DNA from: Streptomyces sp. NBC_01288
GTDB lineage: Bacteria > Actinomycetota > Actinomycetes > Streptomycetales > Streptomycetaceae
DNA length: 64,000 nucleotides
Direction of reading: 5' to 3'
Assembly: GCF_035982055.1 (NCBI RefSeq)
Contig: NZ_CP108427.1
Span: forward strand, 5,145,001 to 5,209,000
Under the pieces are notes generated by a model. The model saw only the letters and a program-made list of their open reading frames with translations. It did no database searches and was not told the DNA's origin. This document shows positions 8,515-16,110 of this stretch, piece after piece (position 1 is the first letter of the stretch; every line of letters begins with the position of its first letter). Both the position numbers and the translations under genes were made by a program.

Positions 8515-9044
8515 CCCACGTCCTGGTCGGCGGCCGTACGGGCCCGAGCGCGGGCCCGGCGGCGCTCCTGCAGGCGGTCCCCGAAGTAGCCGCCCAGGAT
8601 GGCCAACGCGCCGAAAACCGCGCTGGCCGTCCAGCCGGGAGGGGCGTCGTCCGTCCTGCCCACGAGCCAGACGAACACCGTCACGGGGCCCCACGCGACG
8701 AGCATGGTGGTGAGTACGGCCCGGGGACGGGCCGTCGACCAGGAGTCGCGGGGTGCGGTGTCGTAGCCGATGCGGGTGTAGTGGGCCTGGCGGCGGCGTT
8801 CGAGGCGCAGCGACGCCCAGGACAGCAACCACGCGCACGTGCCGACGAGGACCGCCCGGAACGGCGCGAAGGCCAGGCCGACCGGTATCGCGACGAGCAG
8901 CGCGGCGGCCGTGGCGCAGCCCGCCGGGTGGCGGGCGGCGAACGCCTGGGGTGCGGGTGGGGGGTTCGCTCCGCCGAAGGCGCGGTCGAAGGCCAGGAAG
9001 GCGCGTCCAAGTGCGGCCAGGGTCCGCCCGGTTCTGCCGCTCAC
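8511..9044 (-). CDS. Small integral membrane protein
   Basis: The start is taken as GTG 9044, which overlaps the hydrolase stop as GTGA, giving 177 residues. Four hydrophobic stretches are visible: ATAAALLVAIPVGLAFAPF, AVLVGTCAWLLSWASL, AVLTTMLVAWGPVTVFVWLVG and ASAVFGALAILGGYFG. An Arg-rich C-terminus (RLQERRRARARART) follows. No family is recognised. It overlaps convergently with the LOR gene end by 4 bp and is translationally coupled to the nitrilase-family hydrolase. Confidence 0.8.
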   Translation of the reverse strand: MSGRTGRTLAALGRAFLAFDRAFGGANPPPAPQAFAARHPAGCATAAALLVAIPVGLAFAPFRAVLVGTCAWLLSWASLRLERRRQAHYTRIGYDTAPRDSWSTARPRAVLTTMLVAWGPVTVFVWLVGRTDDAPPGWTASAVFGALAILGGYFGDRLQERRRARARARTAADQDVG

Positions 9045-9865
9045 TGCGTGCGCCGCGGACGCTCCAGCCCCAGCACCCGGTCCTTCAGCGCCGGGAACTG
9101 CTCCCGGGTCACCGCCACCTTCGCCGGGTCGAAGTCCACCGTCAGGATCTCCTCGCCCGCGCCCGCCTCCGCGAGGACCTCGCCCCAGGGGTCGACCACG
9201 ATCGAGTGACCGGCCTGGGGAACTCCGGCGTGCGTACCGGCCGTTCCACATGCGAGGACGAAGGACTGGTTCTCGACCGCCCGGGCCTGGGCGAGGAGGG
9301 TCCAGTGGGAGCGGCGGCGTTCGGGCCAGCCCGCGGGGAGGACGAGGGTCTCGGCGCCGGCGTCGACGAGGCCGCGGAAGAGTTCGGGGAAACGGAGGTC
9401 GTAACAGGTGGCAAGACCGATGACCGTCTCGGGCAGACGGACCGTCACCAACTCGCTGCCCGCGCCCATCAGCACGGCCTCGCCCTTGTCGAAGCCGAAG
9501 CGGTGGATCTTGCGGTAGGCGGCGGCCAGTTCACCGGAGGGGGAGAAGACGAGGGACGTGTTGTAGAGGGGGCCGTCCTCCGCGGCGGAGCCGCCGTCAG
9601 ACGCAGTCCGCTCAGGGATCGAGCCCGCGTGCAGCCACACGCCCGCGTCGCTCGCCGCCTTGGCCATCGCCTCGTAGGTCGGGCCTTCCAGAGGCTCCGC
9701 CTCCTCGGCGAACCGCTCGTAGGCGAACGCACCCGTCGTCCACAGCTCCGGCAGGACGACGAGATCGGCACCGGTCTGGTCGCGGACGAGGGACGCCACC
9801 CGAACCCGGCGAGATTCGACCGATTCGCCCTCTTCTACGGCGATTTGAAGGAGAGAGGCGCGCAC
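9041..9865 (-). CDS. Carbon-nitrogen hydrolase (nitrilase superfamily)
   Basis: The Glu-Lys-Cys triad of the family is present: Glu in VVLPELWTTGAF, Lys in AAAYRKIHRFGFD and Cys in GLATCYDLRFPELF. The SHWTLLAQARAVENQ and HSIVVDPWGEVL motifs follow. The start is set at GTG 9865 (VRASLLQIAVEEGE, 274 residues), as in relatives; an upstream ATG 9916 would add 17 residues of unlikely sequence. Relatives hydrolyse amides such as omega-amidase substrates or deaminated glutathione; the substrate here is not determined. It is cytosolic and heads a two-gene operon with a membrane protein. Confidence 0.9.
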   Translation of the reverse strand: MRASLLQIAVEEGESVESRRVRVASLVRDQTGADLVVLPELWTTGAFAYERFAEEAEPLEGPTYEAMAKAASDAGVWLHAGSIPERTASDGGSAAEDGPLYNTSLVFSPSGELAAAYRKIHRFGFDKGEAVLMGAGSELVTVRLPETVIGLATCYDLRFPELFRGLVDAGAETLVLPAGWPERRRSHWTLLAQARAVENQSFVLACGTAGTHAGVPQAGHSIVVDPWGEVLAEAGAGEEILTVDFDPAKVAVTREQFPALKDRVLGLERPRRTQ

Positions 9866-10044
9866 AGTACCACCGTCCTGGCATTCGAGCCGTTCACACG
9901 GGCCTACGATCGTCACACGAAAGCACTGCCGGGGTGCCTCACAGCAGCGTAACTTAGCGTTTTAAGACACCCGCCGACAGCCACCTCCCGCTGGCAACGC
10001 CGCCCGCCACCCGACCTGTACCGACCGCCGAGGGGTCCCGTTCC

Positions 10045-10869
10045 GTGAGTCTGCATCCCACTCTCCAGCCCTACGCCGACGCCTGGACCCACTCCATCGA
10101 CGCGATATCCGAGCTGGTCACCCCGCTCGTGGAGGGAGAGTGGAACCGGCGAACGCCGTGCCCGGGCTGGTCGGTGCGTGACGTGGTCTCCCATGTCATC
10201 GGGCTGGACAACGAGATGCTCGGCGACCCGCGCCCCATCCACACCCTCCCGCGCGACCTCTACCACGTCACCAACGAGCACCAGCGGTACATGGAGATGC
10301 AGGTCGACGTACGCCGCCACCACACGGCGCCGGAGATGACGTCGGAGCTGGAGTACACGATCATCCGCCGCAACCGACAGCTGCGGAACGAGTCGCGCGA
10401 CCCCGGCACGAAGGTGCGCGGCCACGTCAGCACCGAGGTCACCCTCGAAGAGTCGATGCGGAACCACGCGTTCAACGTGTGGGTGCACGAGCAGGACCTG
10501 CGCGCCGCCCTCGGCCGCCCCGGCAACCTGGACTCGCCCGGCGCGCACATCGCCCGTGACGTGCTCCTCGCCGCGCTCCCGAAGGTCGTCGCCGACGACT
10601 CGGGCGCACCGCGCAGTTCGGCGGTCGTCTTCGACGTGCACGGTCCGATCGAGTTCCTCCGTACGATCCGCGTCGACATCCAGGGCCGCGGCACCCTGGA
10701 GACGGCCCCCGCGCTCGGTCCGGCCGCGACCCTGATCCTCGACTGGGAGACGTACGTCCGGCTGGCCTGCGGGCGGGTCACCGTCGACTCGGTGTCGGAC
10801 AAGGTCAAGGCGGACGGCGATCCGGAGCTGTCGGCTTCGATACTGCGGAACTTCACCATCACCAAGTAG
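10045..10869 (+). CDS. Maleylpyruvate isomerase family mycothiol-dependent-type enzyme (DinB fold)
   Basis: The 274-residue protein starts with GTG 10045. It has the MDMPI N-terminal domain with the metal-site segments EGEWNRRTPCPGWSVRDVVSHVIG (His) and RNHAFNVWVHEQDLR (second His and neighbouring residues). A C-terminal sterol-carrier-like portion ends in ADGDPELSASILRNFTITK. Members are mycothiol-dependent transferases or isomerases of actinobacteria; the exact substrate is unknown. It is divergent from the nitrilase-family gene. Confidence 0.88.
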   Translation: MSLHPTLQPYADAWTHSIDAISELVTPLVEGEWNRRTPCPGWSVRDVVSHVIGLDNEMLGDPRPIHTLPRDLYHVTNEHQRYMEMQVDVRRHHTAPEMTSELEYTIIRRNRQLRNESRDPGTKVRGHVSTEVTLEESMRNHAFNVWVHEQDLRAALGRPGNLDSPGAHIARDVLLAALPKVVADDSGAPRSSAVVFDVHGPIEFLRTIRVDIQGRGTLETAPALGPAATLILDWETYVRLACGRVTVDSVSDKVKADGDPELSASILRNFTITK

Positions 10870-10928
10870 CAGCGGCAGCGCGGAAATTCGTTGTCGCCGG
10901 CCGAGCGTCTGTCGCTAGCCTCCGCGGC

Positions 10929-11744
10929 ATGTCTGACGTGACGTCCAAAACCGAGAAGACCGAGACCGCTGACAACGCCGAGCCCGGAGACGGGCCTCCC
11001 CGGCTCACCCGGCTCGCCTTCCACAGCCCGCTCTCCGAGGCGCGTGCCGCCGGGATCGTGCGGCGACTGGCCGGTGCAGGGCCGCGCACGGTGCTCGACA
11101 TCGGCTGCGGCTGGGGCGAGTTGATGCTCCGGGTCCTGACCGCCGTACCGGAAGCGCGGGGTGTCGGGGTCGATGTGAACGCGCGGGATCTGGAGCGTGG
11201 GCGGCTCGATGCCGAGGCGCGGGGGCTCGCGGAGCGGGTCGAGTTCGTCGAGGAGTCGGCGGTGGGGACGGGGCGCGGGCCGGCCGATCTCGTGCTGTGT
11301 CTGGGCGCGAGCCAGGCCCTCAGTGCCGAGGAGCCTCCCCGGCACACCGTCGAAGCCCTGCGGGAGTTGCGGCGGCTCGTCGCCGACGGGGGACGGGTGG
11401 TGCTCGGTGAGGGGTTCTGGCAACGCCCGCCCACGACGGCCGAGTTGGCCGGCATGTGGCCGGAGGCGCGTGCCGATGAGTACTACGACCTTGGGACGCT
11501 CGTCGATCACGCGGTGGCGGCCGGGTTCCGTCCCGAGTGGACCGAGACGGCGAACGCGGACGAGTGGGAGGAGTTCGAGTCGGCGTACCAGGCGGACGCG
11601 GAGGTGTGGCTCGCCGGGCACGGTGACCATCCGCTGGCCGCCGAGACGCGCGAGCGCCTCGACCGGCACCGGGCCCAATGGATGAGCTACCGGGGCGTGT
11701 TGGGGCTCGCCTACCTCACGCTGGTGCCCGTCGTGCCGACGTAA
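10929..11744 (+). CDS. Class I SAM-dependent methyltransferase
   Basis: The 271-residue protein has motif I VLDIGCGWGELMLRVL at about residues 58-73, motif II GVGVDVNARDLERG, and motif IV-like PADLVLCLGASQAL. A later EGFWQRPPTTAELAGM resembles small-molecule or toxin-resistance methyltransferases of Streptomyces. The acceptor cannot be named. A TAGCCT hexamer (10916-10921) 8 bp before the ATG could be a -10, which would give an almost leaderless message. Confidence 0.88.
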   Translation: MSDVTSKTEKTETADNAEPGDGPPRLTRLAFHSPLSEARAAGIVRRLAGAGPRTVLDIGCGWGELMLRVLTAVPEARGVGVDVNARDLERGRLDAEARGLAERVEFVEESAVGTGRGPADLVLCLGASQALSAEEPPRHTVEALRELRRLVADGGRVVLGEGFWQRPPTTAELAGMWPEARADEYYDLGTLVDHAVAAGFRPEWTETANADEWEEFESAYQADAEVWLAGHGDHPLAAETRERLDRHRAQWMSYRGVLGLAYLTLVPVVPT

Positions 11745-11812
11745 GAAAGCCGTAGGAGAGCGGTGTGAGAAAGGGCGGGTTCGCGCCGGCACGAGGTCAC
11801 ACGGTCACGGGG

Positions 11813-13138
11813 TCACGCCGGCACGTGGACCGTCTCCACCCGGCTCGCCACGAGGTGTTCGCTCTCGCGGCGGGCCGCCCGGCTCCGCAGCCGGAGGATC
11901 TGGCTGACGCCGACCGCCTGGAGGACGAAGATCACCGAGAAGGCGATCGAGTAGTTGTCGCCGGTCGCGTCGAGGAGCACGCCGACCAGGAACAGGGTCG
12001 TCATCGAGGCCACGAAACCACCCATGTTGGTGATCCCGGAGGCGGTGCCCTGGCGCTCCGGCGGGTTGGCCGGGCGGGCGAAGTCGAAGCCGAGCATCGA
12101 GGCGGGCCCGCAGGAGCCGAGCACTGTGCACAGCACGATCAGCAGCCACATCGGCGCGTGGTCACCGGGGTAGAGGAGGGTGACCGCCCACGCCAGCGCC
12201 GTGGCGCCGACCGTGCCGAGCGCCAGCGGCAGCCGCGCGGTGTGGTGCCGGGCGACGATCTGGCCGTAGATCAGGCCGACCAGCATGTTGGACAGGACGA
12301 CGAGGGTGAGGAGTTCACCGGCGGTGGCGCGGGACAGGCCCTGGGCCTGGACCAGGAACGGCAGGCCCCACAGGAGCAGGAAGACCATCGCGGGGAACTG
12401 GGTGGTGAAGTGCACCCAGAGGCCGAGGCGGGTGCCCGGTTCGCGCCAGGAGGCGGCGATCTGACGGCGGACGTAGGCCGCGCCGCGGTGCGGGAAGGGG
12501 GCCGGTTCGTGGCCCTCCGGGTGGTCCTTCAGGAACAGAAGGAGCAGGACGAGGACCACGACCCCCGCGAGCGCGCTGCCCGCGAAGGCGGCCGTCCAGC
12601 CGATGCCGTGCAGCAGGCGGGCGATCACCAGGGTGGAGACGAGATTTCCGGCCATTCCCGCGAGGCCCGCGAGCTGGGCGACCATCGGGCCGCGTCGCGC
12701 CGGGAACCAGCGGGTGCCGAGCCGCAGCACGCTGATGAACGTCATCGCGTCACCGCAGCCGAGCAGCGCGCGGGAGGCGAGGGCGGTGCCGTAGGAGGGC
12801 GAGAAGGCGAAGCCGAGTTGGCCGGCGGTGAAGAGAACCACCCCGATGGTCAGCACCTTCTTGGTGCCGAGGCTGTCGACGAGGAGGCCGACGGGTATCT
12901 GCATGCCCGCGTAGACCAGCAGTTGGAGGATCGAGAACGTCGACAGGGCCGAGGCGTTGACGTGGAACCGCTCCGCCGCGTCGAGGCCGGCGACACCGAG
13001 GGACGTACGGAAGATGACGGCGACGAAGTAGACGGAGACGCCGATGCCCCACACGGCGAGGGCGCGGCGGCCCCCGGGCGGATCACCGGGGAGGGAGAGG
13101 CCAGAACTGCTACCAGGACTGCTACTGCTGCTGCTCAT
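11813..13138 (-). CDS. MFS transporter
   Basis: The 441-residue protein starts at ATG 13138, overlapping the GntR gene stop as ATGA. About 12 hydrophobic segments are seen. The MFS signature between TM2 and TM3 is GLLVDSLGTKKVLTIG, and LGTRWFPARRGPMVAQLAG follows TM4. The protein resembles ACS/NNP-like organic anion transporters of the nitrate/hexuronate type. It is cotranscribed with a GntR/FCD regulator, which probably responds to the transported organic acid. Confidence 0.92.
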   Translation of the reverse strand: MSSSSSSPGSSSGLSLPGDPPGGRRALAVWGIGVSVYFVAVIFRTSLGVAGLDAAERFHVNASALSTFSILQLLVYAGMQIPVGLLVDSLGTKKVLTIGVVLFTAGQLGFAFSPSYGTALASRALLGCGDAMTFISVLRLGTRWFPARRGPMVAQLAGLAGMAGNLVSTLVIARLLHGIGWTAAFAGSALAGVVVLVLLLLFLKDHPEGHEPAPFPHRGAAYVRRQIAASWREPGTRLGLWVHFTTQFPAMVFLLLWGLPFLVQAQGLSRATAGELLTLVVLSNMLVGLIYGQIVARHHTARLPLALGTVGATALAWAVTLLYPGDHAPMWLLIVLCTVLGSCGPASMLGFDFARPANPPERQGTASGITNMGGFVASMTTLFLVGVLLDATGDNYSIAFSVIFVLQAVGVSQILRLRSRAARRESEHLVASRVETVHVPA

Positions 13139-13830
13139 CGGACCTCGCCCCGGGCCAGGTGGGAGAACCAGTCGACGTGCTGGTGCACGATCCCGGCGGC
13201 CGCCTCGGCGTCGCCGGTGCGCAGCGCGTCGAGGATCGCCGCGTGCTCGGTGAGCGTCTTGGCGATGCGGTCGGGGTGCGAGTGCATGATGGCGACGCCC
13301 ATCCGCAGCTGCCGGTCGCGGAGTTGGTCGTAGAGCCGGGAGAGGATCTCGTTGCCGCCGCTGCGGACGATCTCGGCGTGGAAGCAGCGGTCGGTGACGG
13401 CGGCGCCGGCCAGGTCGCCCGCGGCGGCCTGTTCCCTCTGCCGGTCGAGGAGTTCTTCGAGCCGGGCGATGAGGGTCGGTGACGCCGGTACGACCTTGCG
13501 GACCGCGTGCTGCTCGACCAGCATCCGGGTCTCCACCACGTCCGCGATCTCCTGCGAGGAGACGGGCAGGACCAGGGCGCCCTTCTTCGGGTAGAGCCTG
13601 ATCAGCCCCTCGACCTCCAGGCGCAGCAGCGCCTCGCGCACGGGTGTCCGTGACACTCCGACGGCCTCGGCCAACTCGCCCTCGGTGAGCAGGGTTCCGC
13701 CTTCGTAACGCCGGTCCAGGACACCTTGTTTGACGTGGGTGTAGACGCGGTCGGCGGCGGGGGGCTGCTTGACGGCGGGAGGGGCGGAATCGGTGGCGGC
13801 GAGGGACGGAGCGGGGGACGGGGACGGCAT
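13135..13830 (-). CDS. GntR-family regulator, FCD (FadR) subfamily
   Basis: Starting at ATG 13830 gives 231 residues; an upstream ATG 13860 adds 10 unlikely residues. The winged HTH is VYTHVKQGVLDRRY, then LTEGELAEAVGVSRTPVREALLRLEVEG. The FCD domain follows with metal-ligand candidates in DRCFHAEIVRSGGNEIL and LTEHAAILDALRTGD. No ribosome site precedes 13830, so a leaderless transcript is possible. It controls, by inference, the MFS gene with which it overlaps. Confidence 0.92.
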   Translation of the reverse strand: MPSPSPAPSLAATDSAPPAVKQPPAADRVYTHVKQGVLDRRYEGGTLLTEGELAEAVGVSRTPVREALLRLEVEGLIRLYPKKGALVLPVSSQEIADVVETRMLVEQHAVRKVVPASPTLIARLEELLDRQREQAAAGDLAGAAVTDRCFHAEIVRSGGNEILSRLYDQLRDRQLRMGVAIMHSHPDRIAKTLTEHAAILDALRTGDAEAAAGIVHQHVDWFSHLARGEVR

Positions 13831-14141
13831 GAGGACAGCATAGATACAACACGTACGCATGAGGACGGGCGTCCAGGATGCGGACGGGAACCGAGGGGGA
13901 TTACGGGGAATCGGAGGGAACCAAGGGGCGCCGGGGTTGCGTCTACGGGGATGCGTGTACGACGTGAGTTTCCGTAGTTTCCGCGGCCGGTTCTCGGGGG
14001 CGTTTCACACATTCGGGGAACCCGGCCCAGCAACCGCACAACCTTCTGTGCTACTTACGTGTCACACACGTGCGGCCCTCTCTTTCCCCCCTCCAACTGG
14101 GCCGTTCCTCAGGGGCATTCAACGTATTCGGGGTACCTCAG
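13831..14141. promoter_or_regulatory. Divergent gntR / carboxypeptidase control region
   Basis: This 311-bp stretch has no credible gene. It holds two imperfect direct copies of an element about 35 bp long, at 13990-14025 and 14102-14136. Both read like TTC(T/C)TC-(G/A)GGGGC-N-TTCA...ATTCGGGG-N-ACC; the second runs into the carboxypeptidase start. A dyad ACGTGTC-ACA-CACGTG-like sequence lies near 14056-14072. Their function is unknown. Confidence 0.4.
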
Positions 14142-15053
14142 TTGATTACTGCCATTACCGGCATCAAGGGCAGCCGCTTCCGCAGAGCCGCCGCGGTCAC
14201 CGTGACCGCAGGCGCCGTGCTCGCGACCGGCGCCCTGACCGCGGCACCCGCGCAGGCCGTCACGAAGCCGACGATCGTGGCCGCGGGCGGTTTTGTGATG
14301 AACAACGCCACCGGCAAGTCGCTCTACACGAAGGCCGCGGACACCAAGCGGTCGACGGGCTCCACCACGAAGATCATGACCGCGAAGGTCGTGCTCTCCC
14401 AGTCGAACCTCAACCTCGACGCCAAGGTCACCATCGCCAAGGCGTACAGCGACTACATCGTCGCCAACACCGCCTCCTCCGCCCACCTGATCGTCGGCGA
14501 CAAGGTCACCGTCCGCCAGCTGCTGTACGGGCTCATGCTCCCGTCCGGCTGCGACGCGGCGTACGCGCTGGCCGACAAGTTCGGCACGGGCTCGACCCGG
14601 GCCGCGCGCGTGAAGTCGTTCATCGCGAAGATGAACTCGACGGCGAAGTCGCTCGGCCTGACGAACACGAAGTTCGACTCGTTCGACGGCATCGGCAACG
14701 GCAACAACTACTCGACGCCGCGCGACCTGACGAAGCTCGCCAGCAACGTGATGAAGAACGCCACGTTCAAGACGGTCGTCAAGACCAAGTCGTACAAGGC
14801 GAAGACGATCACGAAGACCGGCAGCACCCGCACGATGGCTGCCTGGACCAACACGAACACCCTGCTCAGCAGCTACAGCGGCACGATCGGTGTGAAGACC
14901 GGCTCCGGCCCCGAGGCCAAGTACTGCCTCGTCTTCGCCGCCACCCGCAACGGCAAGACGGTCATCGGCACGGTCCTCGCGTCGTCCTCGGTCGCCCAGC
15001 GCTCGACGGACGCGACGAAGCTGCTCAACTACGGCTTCGCGACGATCGGCTGA
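14142..15053 (+). CDS. Secreted D-alanyl-D-alanine carboxypeptidase (peptidase S11)
   Basis: Penicillin-binding serine peptidase trimming peptidoglycan pentapeptides outside the membrane. Active-site elements are SxxK in STGSTTKIMTAK, SGC in place of the usual SxN (MLPSGCDAAYALADKFG) and KTG in GTIGVKTGSGPEAKYCLVF. A signal peptide ends at AAPAQA-VTKP. The start is placed at TTG 14142 because CGGGG lies 8 nt upstream and the signal peptide then has normal length (303 residues in all); GTG 14070 would give an overlong n-region. SGC in this position is common in streptomycete homologues. Confidence 0.9.
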   Translation: MITAITGIKGSRFRRAAAVTVTAGAVLATGALTAAPAQAVTKPTIVAAGGFVMNNATGKSLYTKAADTKRSTGSTTKIMTAKVVLSQSNLNLDAKVTIAKAYSDYIVANTASSAHLIVGDKVTVRQLLYGLMLPSGCDAAYALADKFGTGSTRAARVKSFIAKMNSTAKSLGLTNTKFDSFDGIGNGNNYSTPRDLTKLASNVMKNATFKTVVKTKSYKAKTITKTGSTRTMAAWTNTNTLLSSYSGTIGVKTGSGPEAKYCLVFAATRNGKTVIGTVLASSSVAQRSTDATKLLNYGFATIG

Positions 15054-15083
15054 CGCCCAGTCAGCTTGCTTGTCCATAACCGA

Positions 15084-15116
15084 GGGACCTGCCGCATGCC
15101 AGCGGCGGGTCCCTTT
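15084..15116 (+). terminator. Terminator after the carboxypeptidase gene
   Basis: GGGACCTGCCGC (15084-15095) pairs with GCGGCGGGTCCC (15102-15113), with one G-T wobble and a 6-nt loop. TTT follows directly. It lies 30 bp after the stop. Confidence 0.8.
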
Positions 15117-15291
15117 GGCGTACGGCGGCGGCGTGGAGACGTCCCTCGGCGGCACCGCCGTTGCCGTCAGAGGCTCCACGACGGGCAGTACGGCGCCCCT
15201 GGCCGCCTCGCTTCAAGGTCACTGCGAACCGTAGGATTATTGCAACAGCAAGTGACGTGTGATGTCGACGCGACGGGGGCGGAGATACGGC

Positions 15292-15723
15292 ATGGCAGTA
15301 CCCGGAACCGGCGCGGGCCAGGGTGGCAACCCTGACCTGCATGTGTCGTCCAAGGACCTCACCAAACTCGCCGGCGACCTCGACGACATGCAGGACCACC
15401 TCGACAAGCAGGTCAAGCGGATGGACGCGATCGTCGACCGCGTCGAGGCCGGCTGGCGCGGCCCGGCGGCGACGGCGTACCGCGAGTTCCACCGCGCGGC
15501 GACCGAAGACGCCGTACGCATCCGCGAAGTGATGAAGCTGTTGGAACAGGCCGTGCGGATGAGCCGCGACGGCTTCTCCTCGAACGACATCGAGGTGCTG
15601 GAACACATGCGGACGATCCAGGTCGACATCGGCAGCGAGGTCGACAGGCTGTCCACGCCCAATGCCGAGGCCACGGGAGATACGCCGACGCCGACGCCCC
15701 GCAGCAGCCTCGACTCCTTCTGA
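15292..15723 (+). CDS. WXG100-like ESX secretion protein
   Basis: The 143-residue protein starts at ATG 15292 with GGAG 7 nt upstream. It is a helical hairpin (HVSSKDLTKLAGDLDDMQDHLDKQVKRMD) with the turn motif WRG (VEAGWRGPAATAYREFHRA) and a polar tail DTPTPTPRSSLDSF. WXG100 proteins are secreted by, or chaperone effectors for, type VII (ESX) systems. It is the first gene of the toxin operon, about 70 bp before the second WXG100 gene. Confidence 0.85.
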   Translation: MAVPGTGAGQGGNPDLHVSSKDLTKLAGDLDDMQDHLDKQVKRMDAIVDRVEAGWRGPAATAYREFHRAATEDAVRIREVMKLLEQAVRMSRDGFSSNDIEVLEHMRTIQVDIGSEVDRLSTPNAEATGDTPTPTPRSSLDSF

Positions 15724-15792
15724 TCCTTCCGCACGCGAGCCCTCAAGTGCCCATCGCCCAGCCGTAGTTGCCGACCGAAATCCAGGGGGATC

Positions 15793-16110
15793 ATGTCGAC
15801 CGGGGCTTCCGCCGACAACGACCGCATAGCCGTCTCCTTCGCCACGCTCCACGACCTCACCGCGGAGCTGGAGGGCATCCTCAAGCAGCTCAACGGCAAG
15901 CTCGACGACCTCTACGACCGGGCCGAACCGGTCGTCCTGTCGTGGAAGGGCGAGGCCCGCGAGGTCTTCGTCCAGAAGCTCGACGAGTGGGACCGGTCGG
16001 CGCAGGATCTGCAGGCAGCGCAGAAGTGGCTGCACGCGTATGTCACCACCGGTCACGCCAACTACGCGGCGGCACACCGGGCGGTGCTGCGCGGCTGGGG
16101 AGCCGCCTGA
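15793..16110 (+). CDS. Second WXG100-family protein
   Basis: At 105 residues this has typical WXG100 size. The turn motif is WKG in EPVVLSWKGEAREVFVQKLDEWD, flanked by two long helices. A GGGGG site lies directly upstream of the ATG. Its TGA overlaps the ATG of the toxin gene (TGATG), so toxin and WXG100 protein are made together. The likely role is as secretion partner of the toxin. Confidence 0.85.
   Translation: MSTGASADNDRIAVSFATLHDLTAELEGILKQLNGKLDDLYDRAEPVVLSWKGEAREVFVQKLDEWDRSAQDLQAAQKWLHAYVTTGHANYAAAHRAVLRGWGAA

Noticed and set aside
11765..13333. Long plus-strand open frame (over 500 codons) opposite the MFS and GntR genes
   Set aside because: It is Arg/Gly/Glu-rich antisense shadow; the minus strand gives a clear MFS transporter and FCD regulator with ATGA overlap.
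15054..15291. Riboswitch in the gap between the carboxypeptidase and the WXG100 operon
   Set aside because: Only a simple terminator hairpin is visible; no conserved riboswitch core was recognised.
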